A stretch of DNA of 64,000 bases from Cadophora sp. MPI-SDFR-AT-0126 (lineage: Eukaryota > Ascomycota > Leotiomycetes > Helotiales > Ploettnerulaceae). The stretch covers positions 1,736,001 to 1,800,000 of the forward strand of contig JAGMVK010000003.1 in the NCBI GenBank assembly GCA_020747065.1, in the 5' to 3' direction. A model generated the notes under the pieces. That model was given only the letters and a program-made list of their open reading frames with translations. It ran no database searches and was not told the origin of the DNA. Positions 11,532 through 24,451 of this stretch are shown here, one piece after another (the first letter of the stretch is position 1; every line of letters begins with the position of its first letter). Made by a program: the position numbers and the translations under genes.

Positions 11532-14500
11532 ATGGCGCCTGCTTTGCCCATCAGATTTACGGAGCTGCTCCAGGTTAGCAACAAGCTCCGATTCAGCTGC
11601 GTTTACGTTGGAATACTACTAACATCTGCCTCCAGTTGACCAGCTCTTCCGTTGGTGTAGACGTAAGTTGACTTGACCTCTCAAGGTCTCCGCCCTCTTG
11701 GGCCATCAGGCAGCTCCTTTTGACGTTCTTACACTGACATCTGCAACAATAGCAAGCATCAATTGGATTCAACTCATGTGTAAGTATTCCAAACTGCGCA
11801 AGCGATCTTTCCAAAGCTGAGCTAATCCCAAACCTCAGACCCTCGAATCTGATTCCTTCATCTGCGTCCGCGAACAGAAGGCTGGAGCCGCATCCCCTGA
11901 GGTCGTGATCATCGAACTCAAGAATGGCAGCAATGTCATCCGCAGACCCATCAAGGCCGATAGTGCCATCATGCACTGGACGAAGAATATCATTGCCTTG
12001 AAGGCTCAATCCCGGACACTCCAGATCTTCGACCTCGGTCAGAAGCAAAAGCTGAAGTCGGCTACAATGAATGAGGATGTTGTTTTCTGGAAATGGTTCA
12101 GCGAAACAACATTGGGTCTGGTCACAGATACGGCAGTCTACCATTGGGATGTCTTTGATCCAAATCAGGCTTCTCCAGTTGAGGTGTTCAAGAGAAACCA
12201 GAATTTGACCGTAAGCAGGAGCTCTGTAGATTTTTGTGGCTTTTCCTGACATGCATATAGGGCTGCCAAATCATCAATTACCGAGTTAGCGATGATGGAA
12301 AGTGGATGGTAGTTGTTGGAATCACACAGCAGCAAGGACGAGTTGTTGGGGCGATGCAACTATATTCTCGAGATCGTGCCATCAGTCAAGCAATCGAAGG
12401 CCATGCCGCGGCATTCGGGACACTACGACTTGAGGGTGCTCCTGCGGATACGAAGGTCTTTACTTTCTCCGTTCGGACAGCCACAGGCGCCAAGTTGCAT
12501 ATTGTTGAGGTTGACCATCAAGCATCGAATCCAGTTTTCCCCAAGAAGGCTGTCGATGTGTACTTCCCAACAGAGGCCGTCAACGATTTCCCGGTTGCTA
12601 TGCAGGTTTCACAGAAGTACAGCATCATTTACCTGGTAACGAAGTATGGTTTCATCCATCTGTACGATTTGGAGAGCGGCACATGTATTTTCATGAATCG
12701 GATCTCAAGCGAAACTATCTTCATTACAGCCTCCGATGCCGATTCAGCTGGTATTGGTATGTGCTCTGTCTATCATCTTCGCCCTAGTATTTTCGTTTAC
12801 GTAATTCTTATTGAAAATCTGCTAACATTGTCAAAAGTCGGAGTGAACAGACGTGGCCAAGTACTTTCTGTTGCTGTTGATGAGACCACCATCATCCCTT
12901 ATCTTCTCCAGAACCCTGGTAACTCTGGATTGGCTGTCAAGCTTGCTTCCAGAGCTGGACTTCCAGGTGCAGACAACCTCTATGCCCAGCAGTTCGATCA
13001 GCTGCTTAGTGCAGGCAACTACAATGAGGCTGCCAAGATCGCTGCCAACTCCCCAAGAGGGTTTCTCCGCACACCTCAGACGATTGAGCGATTCAAGAGC
13101 CTGCCTGCCGTCCCTGGACAGCTCTCAATTATCCTCCAGTACTTTGGCATGCTCCTTGACAAGGGAACTCTCAATAAGCATGAGACTCTTGAGCTCGTTC
13201 GTCCCGTCCTTGCTCAAAATCGCAAGCACTTGCTCGAGAAGTGGATGAAGGAGGATAAGCTTGACTGTTCAGAGGAGCTTGGTGATGTCGTCAGACCTCA
13301 TGATCTCAATCTCGCGCTCAGCATATACCTGCGTGCAAATGTTCCCCCTAAGGTTGTTGCTGCTTTTGCAGAGACTGGTCAATTTGACAAGATCCTTCCC
13401 TATGCCACTCAGGCTGGATACCAACCAGACTATGTTGTGCTCCTGCAAAACAGTACGTACTCCAATTCGTAGAATTTTTATCGCAGAGACTAACATCTCC
13501 TTTTAGTTGTCAGAATCAACCCAGAAAAGGCCACCGAGTTTGCCACCCAATTAGCAAATACCGAAGGTGGTTCTCTGGTTGATATTGAGCGAGTTGTTGA
13601 TGTCTTCCAATCCCAAGGCATGGTCCAACCCGCTACGGCTTTCCTCCTAGACGCTCTCAAGGATAACAAACCAGAGCAAGGCCATCTTCAGACCCGTCTT
13701 CTTGAGATGAACCTTGTCAACGCCCCCCAGGTTGCTGATGCGATCTTGGGTAATGACATGTTTTCTCACTACGACAGAGCCCGCATTGCAGCCCTTTGCG
13801 AGCAAGCTGGTCTCTCTCAGCGTGCCTTGGAGCATTATGATGACCCCGAGGCTGTCAAGCGTGTAATCGTCAACATTGTGGCCACTCCCAACTTCAACCA
13901 AGAATGGCTCAACGGATTCTTCGGCCGCTTATCTCTTGAGCAATCTCTGGACTGCTTGGATGCCATGTTGAAGAGCAACATTCGCCAAAACCTTGCAGCT
14001 GTTGTACAAATCGCTACGAAGTATTCAGATCTACTAGGTCCAACTAGATTGATCGATCTGTTTGAGAAGTACAAGACTTCCGAAGGACTTTTCTACTATC
14101 TCGGTAGCATCGTCAATTTAAGCGAGGACCAGGATGTTAACTTCAAGTATATTGAGGCAGCCACTAAGATGGGTCAATTTGCTGAAGTTGAGCGAATCTG
14201 TCGAGACAGCAGTGAGTACATTTGCGAATTATCTATGATCCTTGCTGACTTCTTCTCTTTGATTTCTACAATGCCGAGAAAGTCAAGAACTTCCTCAAGG
14301 AGGCAAAATTGACTGAACAGCTTCCACTGATTATCGTCTGCGATCGATTCAACTTCATTCACGATTTGGTTCTGTACCTTTATCAAAACCAGCAATTCAA
14401 GTCCATTGAGGTCTACGTCCAACGAGTGAACCCCGCCAGGACGCCAGCTGTCGTCGGTGGCTTGCTGGATGTCGATTGCGACGAGTCTATCATAAAGGGT

Positions 14501-17500
14501 CTTCTCCAAACTGTCAACCCGGCGTCTATCCCCATTGATGAACTCGTCTCCGAGGTCGAGTCCCGTAACCGGCTCAAGATTCTCCTTCCCTTTTTGGAGG
14601 CTACATTGGCCGCTGGTAACCAGCAGCAGGCTGTTTACAATGCTCTTGCCAAGATTTACATTGACAGGTATGGTCTAACTTAGTTTCTTATCAAGTTTCT
14701 GGCGATGCTCCATTGTCGAATGAATGTCATTAGCGCACTTGAAGACACCAAACGACAGAACACTGACGCTGAGATAGCAACAACAATCCAGAGCGCTTTT
14801 TGAAGGAGAATGACCAGTACGATACCTTGACTGTCGGTAAGTGATAAATGGCACGGACTTGTAGGTATCAGCGTTCTTGCTGACACTTTCTCTAAGGCAA
14901 ATATTGCGAAAAGCGGGATCCCAATCTTGCCGTAAGTTCACCGCTGCGATTTCTTTGCATATGTCACCACATTCACCAGAACATTCAGTTATACATATGC
15001 TAATATCCATCAGTACATTGCATACCGCAAAGGGAACAACGACTTAGAATTAGTTACTATCACGAACGACAATTCTATGTTCAAGGCTCAAGCTCGTTAT
15101 CTTCTTGAGCGAGCTGATAATGAGCTGTGGTCGTTCGTCCTTAGCGCGAACAACATTCATCGTCGCTCTGTCGTTGACCAGGTCATTTCCACTGCCGTTC
15201 CCGAGTCTACGGAGCCTGACAAGGTTTCTGTCGCCGTTGCTTCTTTCTTGGCTGCCGATCTTCCCGTGGAGCTGATTGAACTGCTTGAGAAGATCGTTCT
15301 CGAGCCATCTCCCTTCAGGTATGTTGCCACCTTTCCTAGATCGCACACATGCTAAGTCCGCTCTGCAGTGACAACGAGAACCTCCAGAACCTCTTGATCT
15401 TGACGGCGACCAAAGCAGATAAAGGCCGCGTCATGGACTACATCCATCGACTGGACGCCTACAACGCTCCTGATATTGCTACGATCTGTATCGAAGTTGG
15501 TCTTTTCGAGGAAGCTTTTGAGGTTTACAAGAAGATCAACGACCACAAGAGTGCAGCCAACGTTCTCGTTGAGCACGTTGTCAGCATCGATCGTGCCCAG
15601 GAGTATGCCGAGCGCGTTGAGCTTCCAGAGGTATGGAGTCGAGTCGCCAAGGCTCAATTGGACGGTCTCCGTGTCAGCGATGGTATTGCTTCGTACATCC
15701 GCGCTGATGACCCAAGCAACTACAACGAAGTCATTGAAATTGCTACTCATGCCGGCAAGGACGAAGACTTGATCAAATATCTTCGAATGGCCCGCAAGAC
15801 CCTCCGAGAGCCACCCATCGACACTGCTCTGGCTTTCGCCTATGCTCGTACTGACCAATTGAGCGAATTGGAAGACTTCCTCAGAGGTACTAACGTTGCT
15901 GATATCGAGGAGTCTGGTGACAAGGCCTACGCTGAAGGTTACCACCAAGCCGCTAAGATCTTCTTCACGAGCATCTCCAATTGGGCCAAGCTTGCAACTA
16001 CTCTTGTCCATCTCGAGGACTACCAAGCTGCTGTTGAGTGTGCCCGCAAGGCAAACAATATCAAGGTCTGGAAGCAAGTTAACGCTGCTTGTGTTGAAAA
16101 GAAGGAGTTCAGACTTGCTCAAATCTGCGGATTGAACTTGATTGTCGATGCCGAGGAATTGCAGGATTTGGTCAAGCAATATGAGCGAAATGGCTACTTC
16201 GACGAGCTCATTTCTCTCCTTGAGCAAGGCCTGGGCCTTGAGCGTGGTAAGTACTCTTCCTCGCCTATTGTTCTCGGCGATCCAAAGTTCGGAATCGAAG
16301 ATGTGTCTTAGCATCTGATGCCCGAGGAGCCGAGATCCTGGTCTCCAGGTTCTGTATTTACAGTGCTAACATTCTTCCAGCTCATATGGGAATGTTCACC
16401 GAACTGGGTATTGCTTTGTCCAAGTACCACCCAGATCGTGTGATGGAGCACCTGAAGCTTTTCTGGAGTCGCATTAACATTCCTAAGATGATTAGAGCCA
16501 CCGAGGATGCTCATCTCTGGCCAGAGTTGGTCTTCCTATACTGCCATTATGACGAGTGGGACAATGCAGCTCTTGCCATGATGGAACGTGCTGCTGATGC
16601 CTGGGAGCACCATTCCTTCAAGGATATCGTTGTCAAGGTTGCCAACTTGGAGATCTACTACCGAGCACTCAATTTCTATCTTCAAGAGCAGCCATCGCTC
16701 CTGACTGATCTTCTCCAAGCCTTGACGTCCCGCATTGACGTTAATCGCGTTGTGAAGATGTTTGAGAAGTCAGACAATATTCCTCTCATCAAGCCATTCC
16801 TTCTCAATGTTCAAACCCAGAACAAAAAGATCGTCAATAGTGCCATCAATGATCTATTGATCGAGGAGGAGGACTACAAAACCTTGCGTGACTCTGTTGA
16901 AAACTATGACAACTACGACCCTGTCGAGTTGGCTCAACGTCTCGAGCGTCATGATTTGGTTTTCTTCCGCCAGATTGCCGCCAACATCTACCGAAAGAAC
17001 AAGCGTTGGGAGAAGTCGATTGCGCTTTCCAAGCAAGACAAGCTGTTCAAGGATGCAATTGAGACCGCTGCTATGTCTGGCAAGTCAGACGTCGTTGAGG
17101 AGTTGCTCAGATACGTAAGTACTTCTAAGACCTAAAAATTTAAGACCATCACTGATCCCTGACGCAGTTCGTCGACATTGGAAGCCGCGAGTGCTATGTT
17201 GGCATGCTCTATGCTTGCTACGACCTGATTCCCATCCACGTCGTTATGGAAATCTCATGGCGTCATGGTCTTACAGACTACACGATGCCTTTCATGATCA
17301 ATTATCTTGCTCAACAGAGCTCAACTATCGAGGTCTTGAAGAAGGACAACGAGGAGCGCAAGTTGCGTGAGAAGTCGCAGGAGAAGGAGGAGAGCAATGC
17401 CCCAATCCTTGGAGGTAACCGACTTATGATCACCGCTGGCTCAGCAGGTGGGCGTCAGTCACCAGCTCCCTTCGCTCAGACTAACGGATTTGCGCCACAA

Positions 17501-17524
17501 CCGACTGGATATGGTGGATTCTAA
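11532..17524 (+). CDS. CHC1: Clathrin heavy chain, 1685 aa
   Basis: Fourteen exons: 11532-11573, 11636-11662, 11753-11779, 11839-12210, 12261-12756, 12838-13452, 13507-14211, 14262-14667, 14778-14836, 14897-14931, 15014-15318, 15369-16246, 16381-17114 and 17168-17524. The protein forms the leg of the clathrin triskelion that coats vesicles at the plasma membrane, trans-Golgi and endosomes. The N-terminal beta-propeller begins [19 protein letters not shown]. The long series of alpha-helical CHCR repeats contains the family hallmarks [50 protein letters not shown] and [10 protein letters not shown]. Length matches the family (~1650-1700). The C-terminal tail is short and Gly/Gln-rich. Exons 2 and 3 are only 27 nt each. 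Thirteen introns; twelve are GT-AG, but the one at 14212-14261 seems to end in TG (see findings). Identity is certain; that splice junction is inferred. Confidence 0.97.
14212..14261 (+). other. Apparent GT-TG intron in the clathrin heavy chain gene
   Basis: The donor GTGAGT follows codon position 1. The only AG inside the interval is within the donor itself. Joining at ...CTCTTTG restores the conserved [19 protein letters not shown] stretch in frame. The next downstream AG (14277-14278) would shift the frame. A CTGAC branch-like site at 14245-14249 lies at normal distance from the TG. Confidence 0.7.
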
Positions 17525-19619
17525 GGTTGGGGATGAAAGGTACCAATTTACATAATGACGGAGCATCTGGGGTGTACCTTTTCTGGTTTTGACAGCGGGG
17601 GTTATTCTTGGGGTTCATGTCTCATATTTCCCATCATGACTGTAGTTGTACGCCCTCCGTGCATTGGGTGGTATCCTGAAAGGGTCCACTGATGGGGCAC
17701 ACCTGTAACTGATAAGAGCGTTCGTCCTTTGCCTTTCTAGATTCTCTGATGTATTCTGAAAAGCCTTTTCATACATATCCAGCACCGACTTTTGCAAATC
17801 TGCCCTTTGAGATGTGAGTCAACAGCTTTACGACGGGCTCAATCCACCTAGAGAATCCTCTCCAACTCATATCAGATCCACCGCGAGCGAGTCCAAAGGA
17901 TAATCACACGGTCCACACCTGATCGTCTCGATTTCGCTCTCCACCCTGACCTGACTGCATTGAGGTATTTTCGAGCGGTTATAGTCGGTAGCTGATGACA
18001 GCACGACGGAATTACATGTGCTCCAGTGTGCTCGCAACATCTCAGCCTTGTCCGTCGTATCCTTGCAAACGGCTGCCGAACTCGGCGCCTGGTGGAGAAA
18101 TTTGCGCGCAGCTGTTATGGTTCACATGAGGTAACAGGAAAATATCTCGAGGCTTGCTTCCAACATCTTAGCTCTTGGCTGTGACCCTTGGCGTGTGACT
18201 CCAGTTGATAATTACACCGACAAAGAAACTTCTGCTAGGGGAATGACTGACTATCAGACGCTTGATAGTCTTCCGCGAGGGTCTGCCCCCGCCGTCCATT
18301 TCTCCGGCGACCCTCTGATGTAATTTTTTTTGCACTCCTCCAATCCGACAAGTCTAGGAATTTTTACAACACACTTGCTGTGCAGCATAATTTTTTTTTT
18401 TTTTTTGGACGTGCACGGACTTCTGTTAGTGTAGATATAATTTTCAGATAGCAGTAACATCTGCATGAGCACTGACAGATACAGATTCGAATAGTCAACA
18501 GCAGATCGACAACAATAAGATACTTGGCAGTAGATCTTCAAGGCCATAAAGAGAACTCCCATTCTCCACTATGCTGTATCAGTTGTGTCTATCTTTATCT
18601 CTATTTTGTTTGACTGTGAGCCCGCCGAGCAAACGCTCCAACACATATGTCATAGCTTCTGAAGCTTATCGTGGGGGAGTGCCACTGCCAGCCACCGCCA
18701 GAAGGTCTTGCTGCAGTGATCCCTAGCATTGAAACTTAATTAGGTCCAGGATACAGGGCAGGGCAGGGATGGTACAGACAGTGCGTGCAGGGAAACGGAA
18801 ACTTCAGATCTGCGTGCGACTCGCCAGATCTTGCATATTCCCATATCGGCTGTCTGTTATTGGCTCCGGGCCAGGGAGGTGTCATACTAATTGTGAGTAG
18901 CTAGCCAGCTGGGCAGCCGTGGGAGGGGAGCAGGTGGAGAATCGCCAGGGCACGTAAGCCAGGGCAGGCACAACAAGCACGACGATACTCCAACCCACTC
19001 CACCCCACCGACGAAGCCCATGCAAGACTGGACTGGACTGGACTGGACTGGAACTGGCCAAACCAAAACACAACTAACTTACCACGAAACTAATCCCAAC
19101 TGACACCAAGCGAACGGCAGGCAAGGTTTGGTTGAGAGAGACACAAGACAAGACAAGACCAGACCAAACAAGTCAGGATAAGACAGGGAACTATTATTAC
19201 TCAACTAGGACCAGAGGCAGGAGCCCAGGACAGGAGGATCAAGAAGATAAAAAGTCCCAGGTCACCCTCCAGCTCAATCCTTCCTTCCATCCTTCCTTTC
19301 TTCTTCCTTAAATACTCGGTCTCCTCGAAAGGCCCCTCCTCCATCTTATCTATTCGACACCGCTCATCCGGATTGAGTTGATCCCAACCAGCTACATATT
19401 ACCTAGGTACTAAAACTAGCTGGAGAAGCTCTGTTCGGCTCATTCGACCCCTCCCCTCCTCATTCCTCTCTGCCCACCCCACCACGGTTTCCGGTTGAGC
19501 TCGGCTCTTCGCTACCTATTACAGCGCAGCCCGGTCGCGGTGCCCGCATAAGCTTAGATTGTCAATACCAAAGCTCCCCTCGCTCTCTTCCTCTTCCTCT
19601 CCCAGAAATCATCGCAATC
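17525..19619. other. Intergenic and long 5' leader of pyruvate carboxylase, with simple repeats
   Basis: About 2.1 kb without a gene. It contains a run of 16 T at 18391-18406, a tandem ACTGG pentamer array near 19027-19051, an ACAAG repeat at 19143-19158, and a strongly pyrimidine-rich stretch at about 19268-19330 just upstream of the gene, typical of highly expressed fungal promoters. Confidence 0.6.
19027..19051. repeat. Tandem pentanucleotide repeat (ACTGG)5
   Basis: Five head-to-tail copies of ACTGG in the upstream region of the pyruvate carboxylase gene, read directly from the sequence. Confidence 0.9.
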
Positions 19620-22600
19620 ATGACGGACAACCACGATCCCAATGGCGCTTACAGCGAGGTCTTCGAGGAGGGCAAGGACTCGCAGCAATCACAGACCATT
19701 CACCGCATCCGCGCCAATTCCAGTATCATGCAATTGAAGAAGATTCTCGGTGAGTACAGCTCCTAGCAAGCTCTTGGCTTGTTGTAGAAGTCCGTCCTGT
19801 GAGATTCGTTGTGCTAACCTGGAGTCTTGGGACGTTACAGTGGCCAATCGAGGCGAAATCCGTAAGTACTCTCTTTCCTCATATCTGCTGTGCGAGGATA
19901 AGAGGCTGATTCTGTGTAGCTATTCGCGTATGTGCTCTGCTTGGCGGGGTAGCCCTGACCAACTTGCTAATCTTTGTGCTTGATGCTCTAGATCTTCCGT
20001 ACTGTAAGTGCCACCTCTGACCGCCTCCTTGCGAACATTGCGAGCTCTCATGCAGGCGCTGACTCGCATTCAGGCCCACGAACTTTCACTCCAGACTGTC
20101 GCAGTTTTCAGGTACCAATTGGAAAGTTAGGGATGCATACGCGGGGCTAACGATTTGGCAGTTATGAGGACCGACTTAGTATGCACAGGCAGAGTCAGTA
20201 ATCCCTCATATACTCTACTCTGACCATCAAATGCTAATCAATTTTGTGCTTGCAGAAGCTGATGAAGCCTATGTTATTGGAAAGCGCGGACAGTATACTC
20301 CAGTCGGTGCTTACTTGGCGGGGGACGAGATCATCAAGATTGCCCTGCAACATGGAGTCCAGATGATTCATCCTGGTACGGATTTTCTGCCGCTTCACGG
20401 GGAAACCTTCTGATTCTAAGTGCAGGTTATGGATTCCTTTCCGAAAATGCAGAGTTTGCTCGCAATGTGGAGAAGGCTGGCCTCATCGTATGTTGCTATC
20501 ACATGTGATTGCTTTGGACTTCTTGCTAACGTATGCTTGCAGTTCGTCGGACCCTCCCCCGAAGTCATCGACTCGCTTGGTGACAAGGTCTCTGCGAGAA
20601 CCCTTGCAATAAAGGCTGGAGTGCCTGTTGTTCCTGGAACAGAGGGAGCGGTTGACAAATTCGAGGATGTGAAGAAATTCACCGATGAATACGGGTTCCC
20701 AATTATTATCAAGGCAGCATATGGAGGTGGTGGACGTGGTATGAGAGTTGTACGAGAGCAGAAAGACTTGGAAGACTCCTTCCAAAGAGCCACTTCTGAG
20801 GCAAAGTCTGCCTTTGGCAACGGCACTGTCTTTGTGGAGCGATTCCTCGACAAGCCCAAGCACATCGAGGTCCAACTTTTGGGTGACAACCACGGAAACA
20901 TCGTTCATCTGTATGAGCGTGATTGTTCCGTTCAGAGAAGACACCAAAAGGTTGTCGAATTAGCCCCAGCCAAAGATCTCCCAGCCGATGTCAGAGACAA
21001 CCTTCTGAAGGATGCTGTCAAGCTGGCCAAGTCAGTCAGCTACCGCAATGCTGGAACTGCGGAATTTTTGGTCGATCAGAAGAATCGATACTACTTCATC
21101 GAGATCAACCCCCGTATTCAAGTCGAGCACACCATCACCGAAGAGATCACTGGCATTGATCTTATTGCTGCTCAAATCCAAATTGCTGCAGGTGCCACTC
21201 TGGCCCAGCTTGGACTTACCCAGGACCGTATTTCCACTCGAGGCTTCGCTATCCAATGCCGCATCACTACTGAGGATCCTGCGAAGGGATTTTCGCCTGA
21301 TACTGGAAAGATTGAAGTCTATAGATCAGCTGGTGGTAACGGTGTCAGATTGGACGGTGGAAATGGATTCGCAGGCGCAATCATTACTCGTAAGTCAAAC
21401 ATTTTCGACATCTTTATCTACTGAAGCATGAAACGCAATGTCCTGGAGTATTTACAGGACATTACCCAATGTCCTCAGAATGCTACAGGACATTTGCATG
21501 CACTTCCATGAAGGAGGCGACACCCTTAATAGCCTGATGGCTTGAACGAGTGTCAATCATCTCGAACCTCACTTGTACCACATTTGTTGGCCCTTTCTTG
21601 GACTCAACATTCTCATCTTGTTTCATTCGTCAATTCATGTCTCGGACGTTTTTGCTAACACACGCTCGCGCAGCACATTACGACTCAATGGTGATTGACA
21701 TAATTTCTCTTTGGGAATGACAGAACTAACTGTTTACAGCTTGTCAAATGTACTTGCCATGGTTCTACGTATGAAATCGCCCGCCGTAAGATGCTTCGTG
21801 CGTTGGTCGAATTCCGCATCCGTGGTGTCAAGACCAACATTCCATTCTTGGCATCGCTTCTCACCCATCCTACATTCATCGAGGGAAATTGCTGGACCAC
21901 TTTCATTGATGATACGCCTGAGCTTTTCGACCTCGTTGGCAGTCAAAATCGTGCACAGAAGCTTGTAAGCATTACCTGATCCTGATTTAGAAGCCGATCT
22001 TTGGTCCTTGCTCTTAGATTCATATACTAATTCTTGGCTTAGCTCGCGTATCTCGGCGACGTTGCCGTAAACGGATCGTCCATAAAGGGCCAGATTGGAG
22101 AGCCCAAGTTCAAAGGCGATATCATCATGCCTGAGCTCTTCGATGATGCTGGGAAGAAGATTGATACTAGTGTACCATGCCAGAAGGGATGGAGAAACAT
22201 TATCGTCGACGAGGGCCCAGAGGCTTTCGCGAAAGCTGTCCGGAAAAACAAGGGATGCCTTCTCATGGACACAACTTGGCGTGATGCTCATCAGTCGCTT
22301 CTTGCTACCCGTGTGAGAACGGTTGATCTGTTGAACATTGCTAAGGAGACGAGTCACGCTTACAGCAACCTCTACAGTCTTGAGTGCTGGGGTGGTGCCA
22401 CTTTCGATGTTGCCATGCGTTTCCTTTATGAGGACCCATGGGACAGACTCCGAAAGATGCGAAAGTTGATTCCCAACATTCCCTTCCAGATGTTGCTACG
22501 TGGCGCAAATGGTGTTGCCTACTCTTCATTGCCAGACAACGCAATTTATCATTTCTGTGAGCAAGCAAAGAAGCAGTAAGTGTCATTTGAATCCAACTGT

Positions 22601-24451
22601 GTCTTTCTATTCAGCTGCTATCGATGCTGATCTTCTTTTAGCGGTGTGGACATTTTCAGAGTTTTTGACGCCTTGAACGATATTGCCCAACTTGAGGTTG
22701 GTATCAAGGCTGTTCACAAGGCTGGCGGTGTTGTAGAGGGAACAGTGTGCTATAGTGGAGATAGTGAGCTAACCCTGCCCTGATCCTGCCCTGATTGCTC
22801 CCAATGTCGAGGTCGACTTTTCGATGTCCCGAGAAGTCCCTGGGACATTCGCTTACCGAATTATACTAACTTCATGACAGTGTTGAATCCCCACAAGAAG
22901 TACAACCTTGAGTATTACTTGAAGTTGGTCGAAGAGCTTGTTGCATTAAAGATTCACGTTCTTGGGATCAAGGACATGGCTGGTGTCCTTAAGCCAAGGG
23001 CTGCAACTTTGTTGGTCGGAGCCATCCGTAAGAAGTATCCCGATCTCCCCATCCACGTCCATACGCACGACTCAGCCGGTACCGGTGTCGCTTCGATGGT
23101 TGCATGTGCACAGGCTGGTGCCGACGCCGTTGATACAGCAACTGACAGCATGTCTGGAATGACATCTCAACCAAGTGTTGGTGCTGTCCTCGCCTCATTG
23201 GAAGGTTCGGATCTCGACCCAGGTTTGAATGTTCACCACGTCCGAGCAATTGACACCTACTGGGCTCAACTCCGTCTCCTGTACTCTCCATTCGAGGCTG
23301 GTCTCAGTACGTAGAACTCCTCACATACTCTCTAGATTCAACAAGCACTGCTAACATTTCCCCAAGCCGGACCCGACCCAGAGGTGTATGAACACGAGAT
23401 CCCCGGTGGTCAATTGACAAACATGATGTTCCAAGCCTCTCAACTTGGCCTTGGTGCTCAATGGGCTGAGACTAAGAAGGCTTACGAACAAGCAAATGAC
23501 TTACTGGGCGATATCGTCAAGGTCACTCCAACGTCGAAGGTTGTTGGTGATTTGGCTCAATTCATGGTCTCGAACAAGCTGAACTACGATGACGTCCAGA
23601 AGAAGGCTGGCGAGCTTGATTTCCCAGGATCTGTTCTTGAGTTCTTTGAGGGTCTCATGGGCCAACCATACGGAGGCTTCCCGGAACCCCTCAGATCAAA
23701 TGCTCTTCGTGGTAGACGCAAGCTTGACAAGCGACCTGGTCTGACTCTGGAGCCTCTTGATCTTGCAAAGATCAAGAAGGATATCTACAACAAGTACGGT
23801 AGCGTTACTGAATGTGATGTCGCCAGTTACGCCATGTACCCCAAGGTGTTCGAAGACTACCGCACTTTCATTCAGAAGTATGGTGACCTGAGCGTCCTCC
23901 CTACCAGATACTTCTTGTCAAAACCAGAGATTGGAGAGGAGTTCCATGTTGAGCTTGAGAAGGGCAAGGTCCTTATCTTGAAGCTTCTTGCCGTTGGTCC
24001 CTTGTCGGATACAACTGGCCAACGAGAAGTTTTTTACGAGATGAATGGTAAGAATACCAGCCCAGGAAATAAAATGTCTGCTAACAATTGCCAGGCGAGG
24101 TCCGTCAAGTCACGGTTGATGACAACAATGCTGCTGTTGAGAATACCAGCAGACCCAAGGCAGATCCCGGAGACAGCAGCCAAGTTGGAGCACCAATGTC
24201 TGGTGTCGTTGTTGAGATTCGTGTCAAGGATGGCGGTGAGGTCAAGAAGGGTGACCCAATTGCGGTCCTGAGTGCTATGAAGATGGTAAGTCTGTCCTGG
24301 CTTCTATACAGGCAGAATTCTGATATAAGAATAGGAAATGGTTATCTCCGCACCTCACGCTGGCAAGGTCGGTTCCATCCAGATCAAGGAGGGTGATTCG
24401 GTTGGGGGTTCAGATCTTATCTGTAAGATTGTCAAGCCAGGTGACAAGTAG
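19620..24451 (+). CDS. PYC: Pyruvate carboxylase, 1193 aa
   Basis: Seventeen exons: 19620-19749, 19841-19861, 19920-19927, 19992-20003, 20074-20111, 20162-20193, 20256-20375, 20426-20487, 20543-21389, 21674-21690, 21740-21964, 22043-22575, 22642-22763, 22881-23306, 23367-24047, 24095-24285 and 24335-24451. It carboxylates pyruvate to oxaloacetate (biotin- and ATP-dependent), refilling the TCA cycle. Biotin carboxylase domain: VANRGEIPIRIFRT, then ATP-grasp loop [14 protein letters not shown]. Carboxyltransferase domain: [47 protein letters not shown]. Biotin carrier: AMKM with the biotinyl lysine at about residue 1154, split by the last intron. No N-terminal targeting peptide is evident, fitting the cytosolic enzyme of filamentous fungi. 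Length matches the family. Intron density is highest in the first 900 bp, where exons of 8 and 12 nt occur. The microexons are required to complete conserved residues and all phases close. Confidence 0.97.
21437..21494. repeat. Two adjacent hairpins ATGTCC...GGACAT inside intron 9 of pyruvate carboxylase
   Basis: AATGTCCTG at 21437-21445 pairs with CAGGACATT at 21455-21463. AATGTCCT at 21468-21475 pairs with AGGACATT at 21487-21494. Both are perfect inverted repeats with 9- and 11-nt loops, in a 284-nt intron that is much longer than its neighbours. Confidence 0.85.
22824..22848. repeat. ATGTCCC...GGGACAT hairpin in intron 13 of pyruvate carboxylase
   Basis: A 7-bp perfect inverted repeat with an 11-nt loop. 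It has the same ATGTCC core as the pair in intron 9. Confidence 0.8.

Noticed and set aside
15352..16314. 320-codon open frame on the minus strand
   Set aside because: It is the exact antisense of a clathrin heavy chain exon whose plus-strand protein is strongly conserved; codon bias creates the mirror frame.
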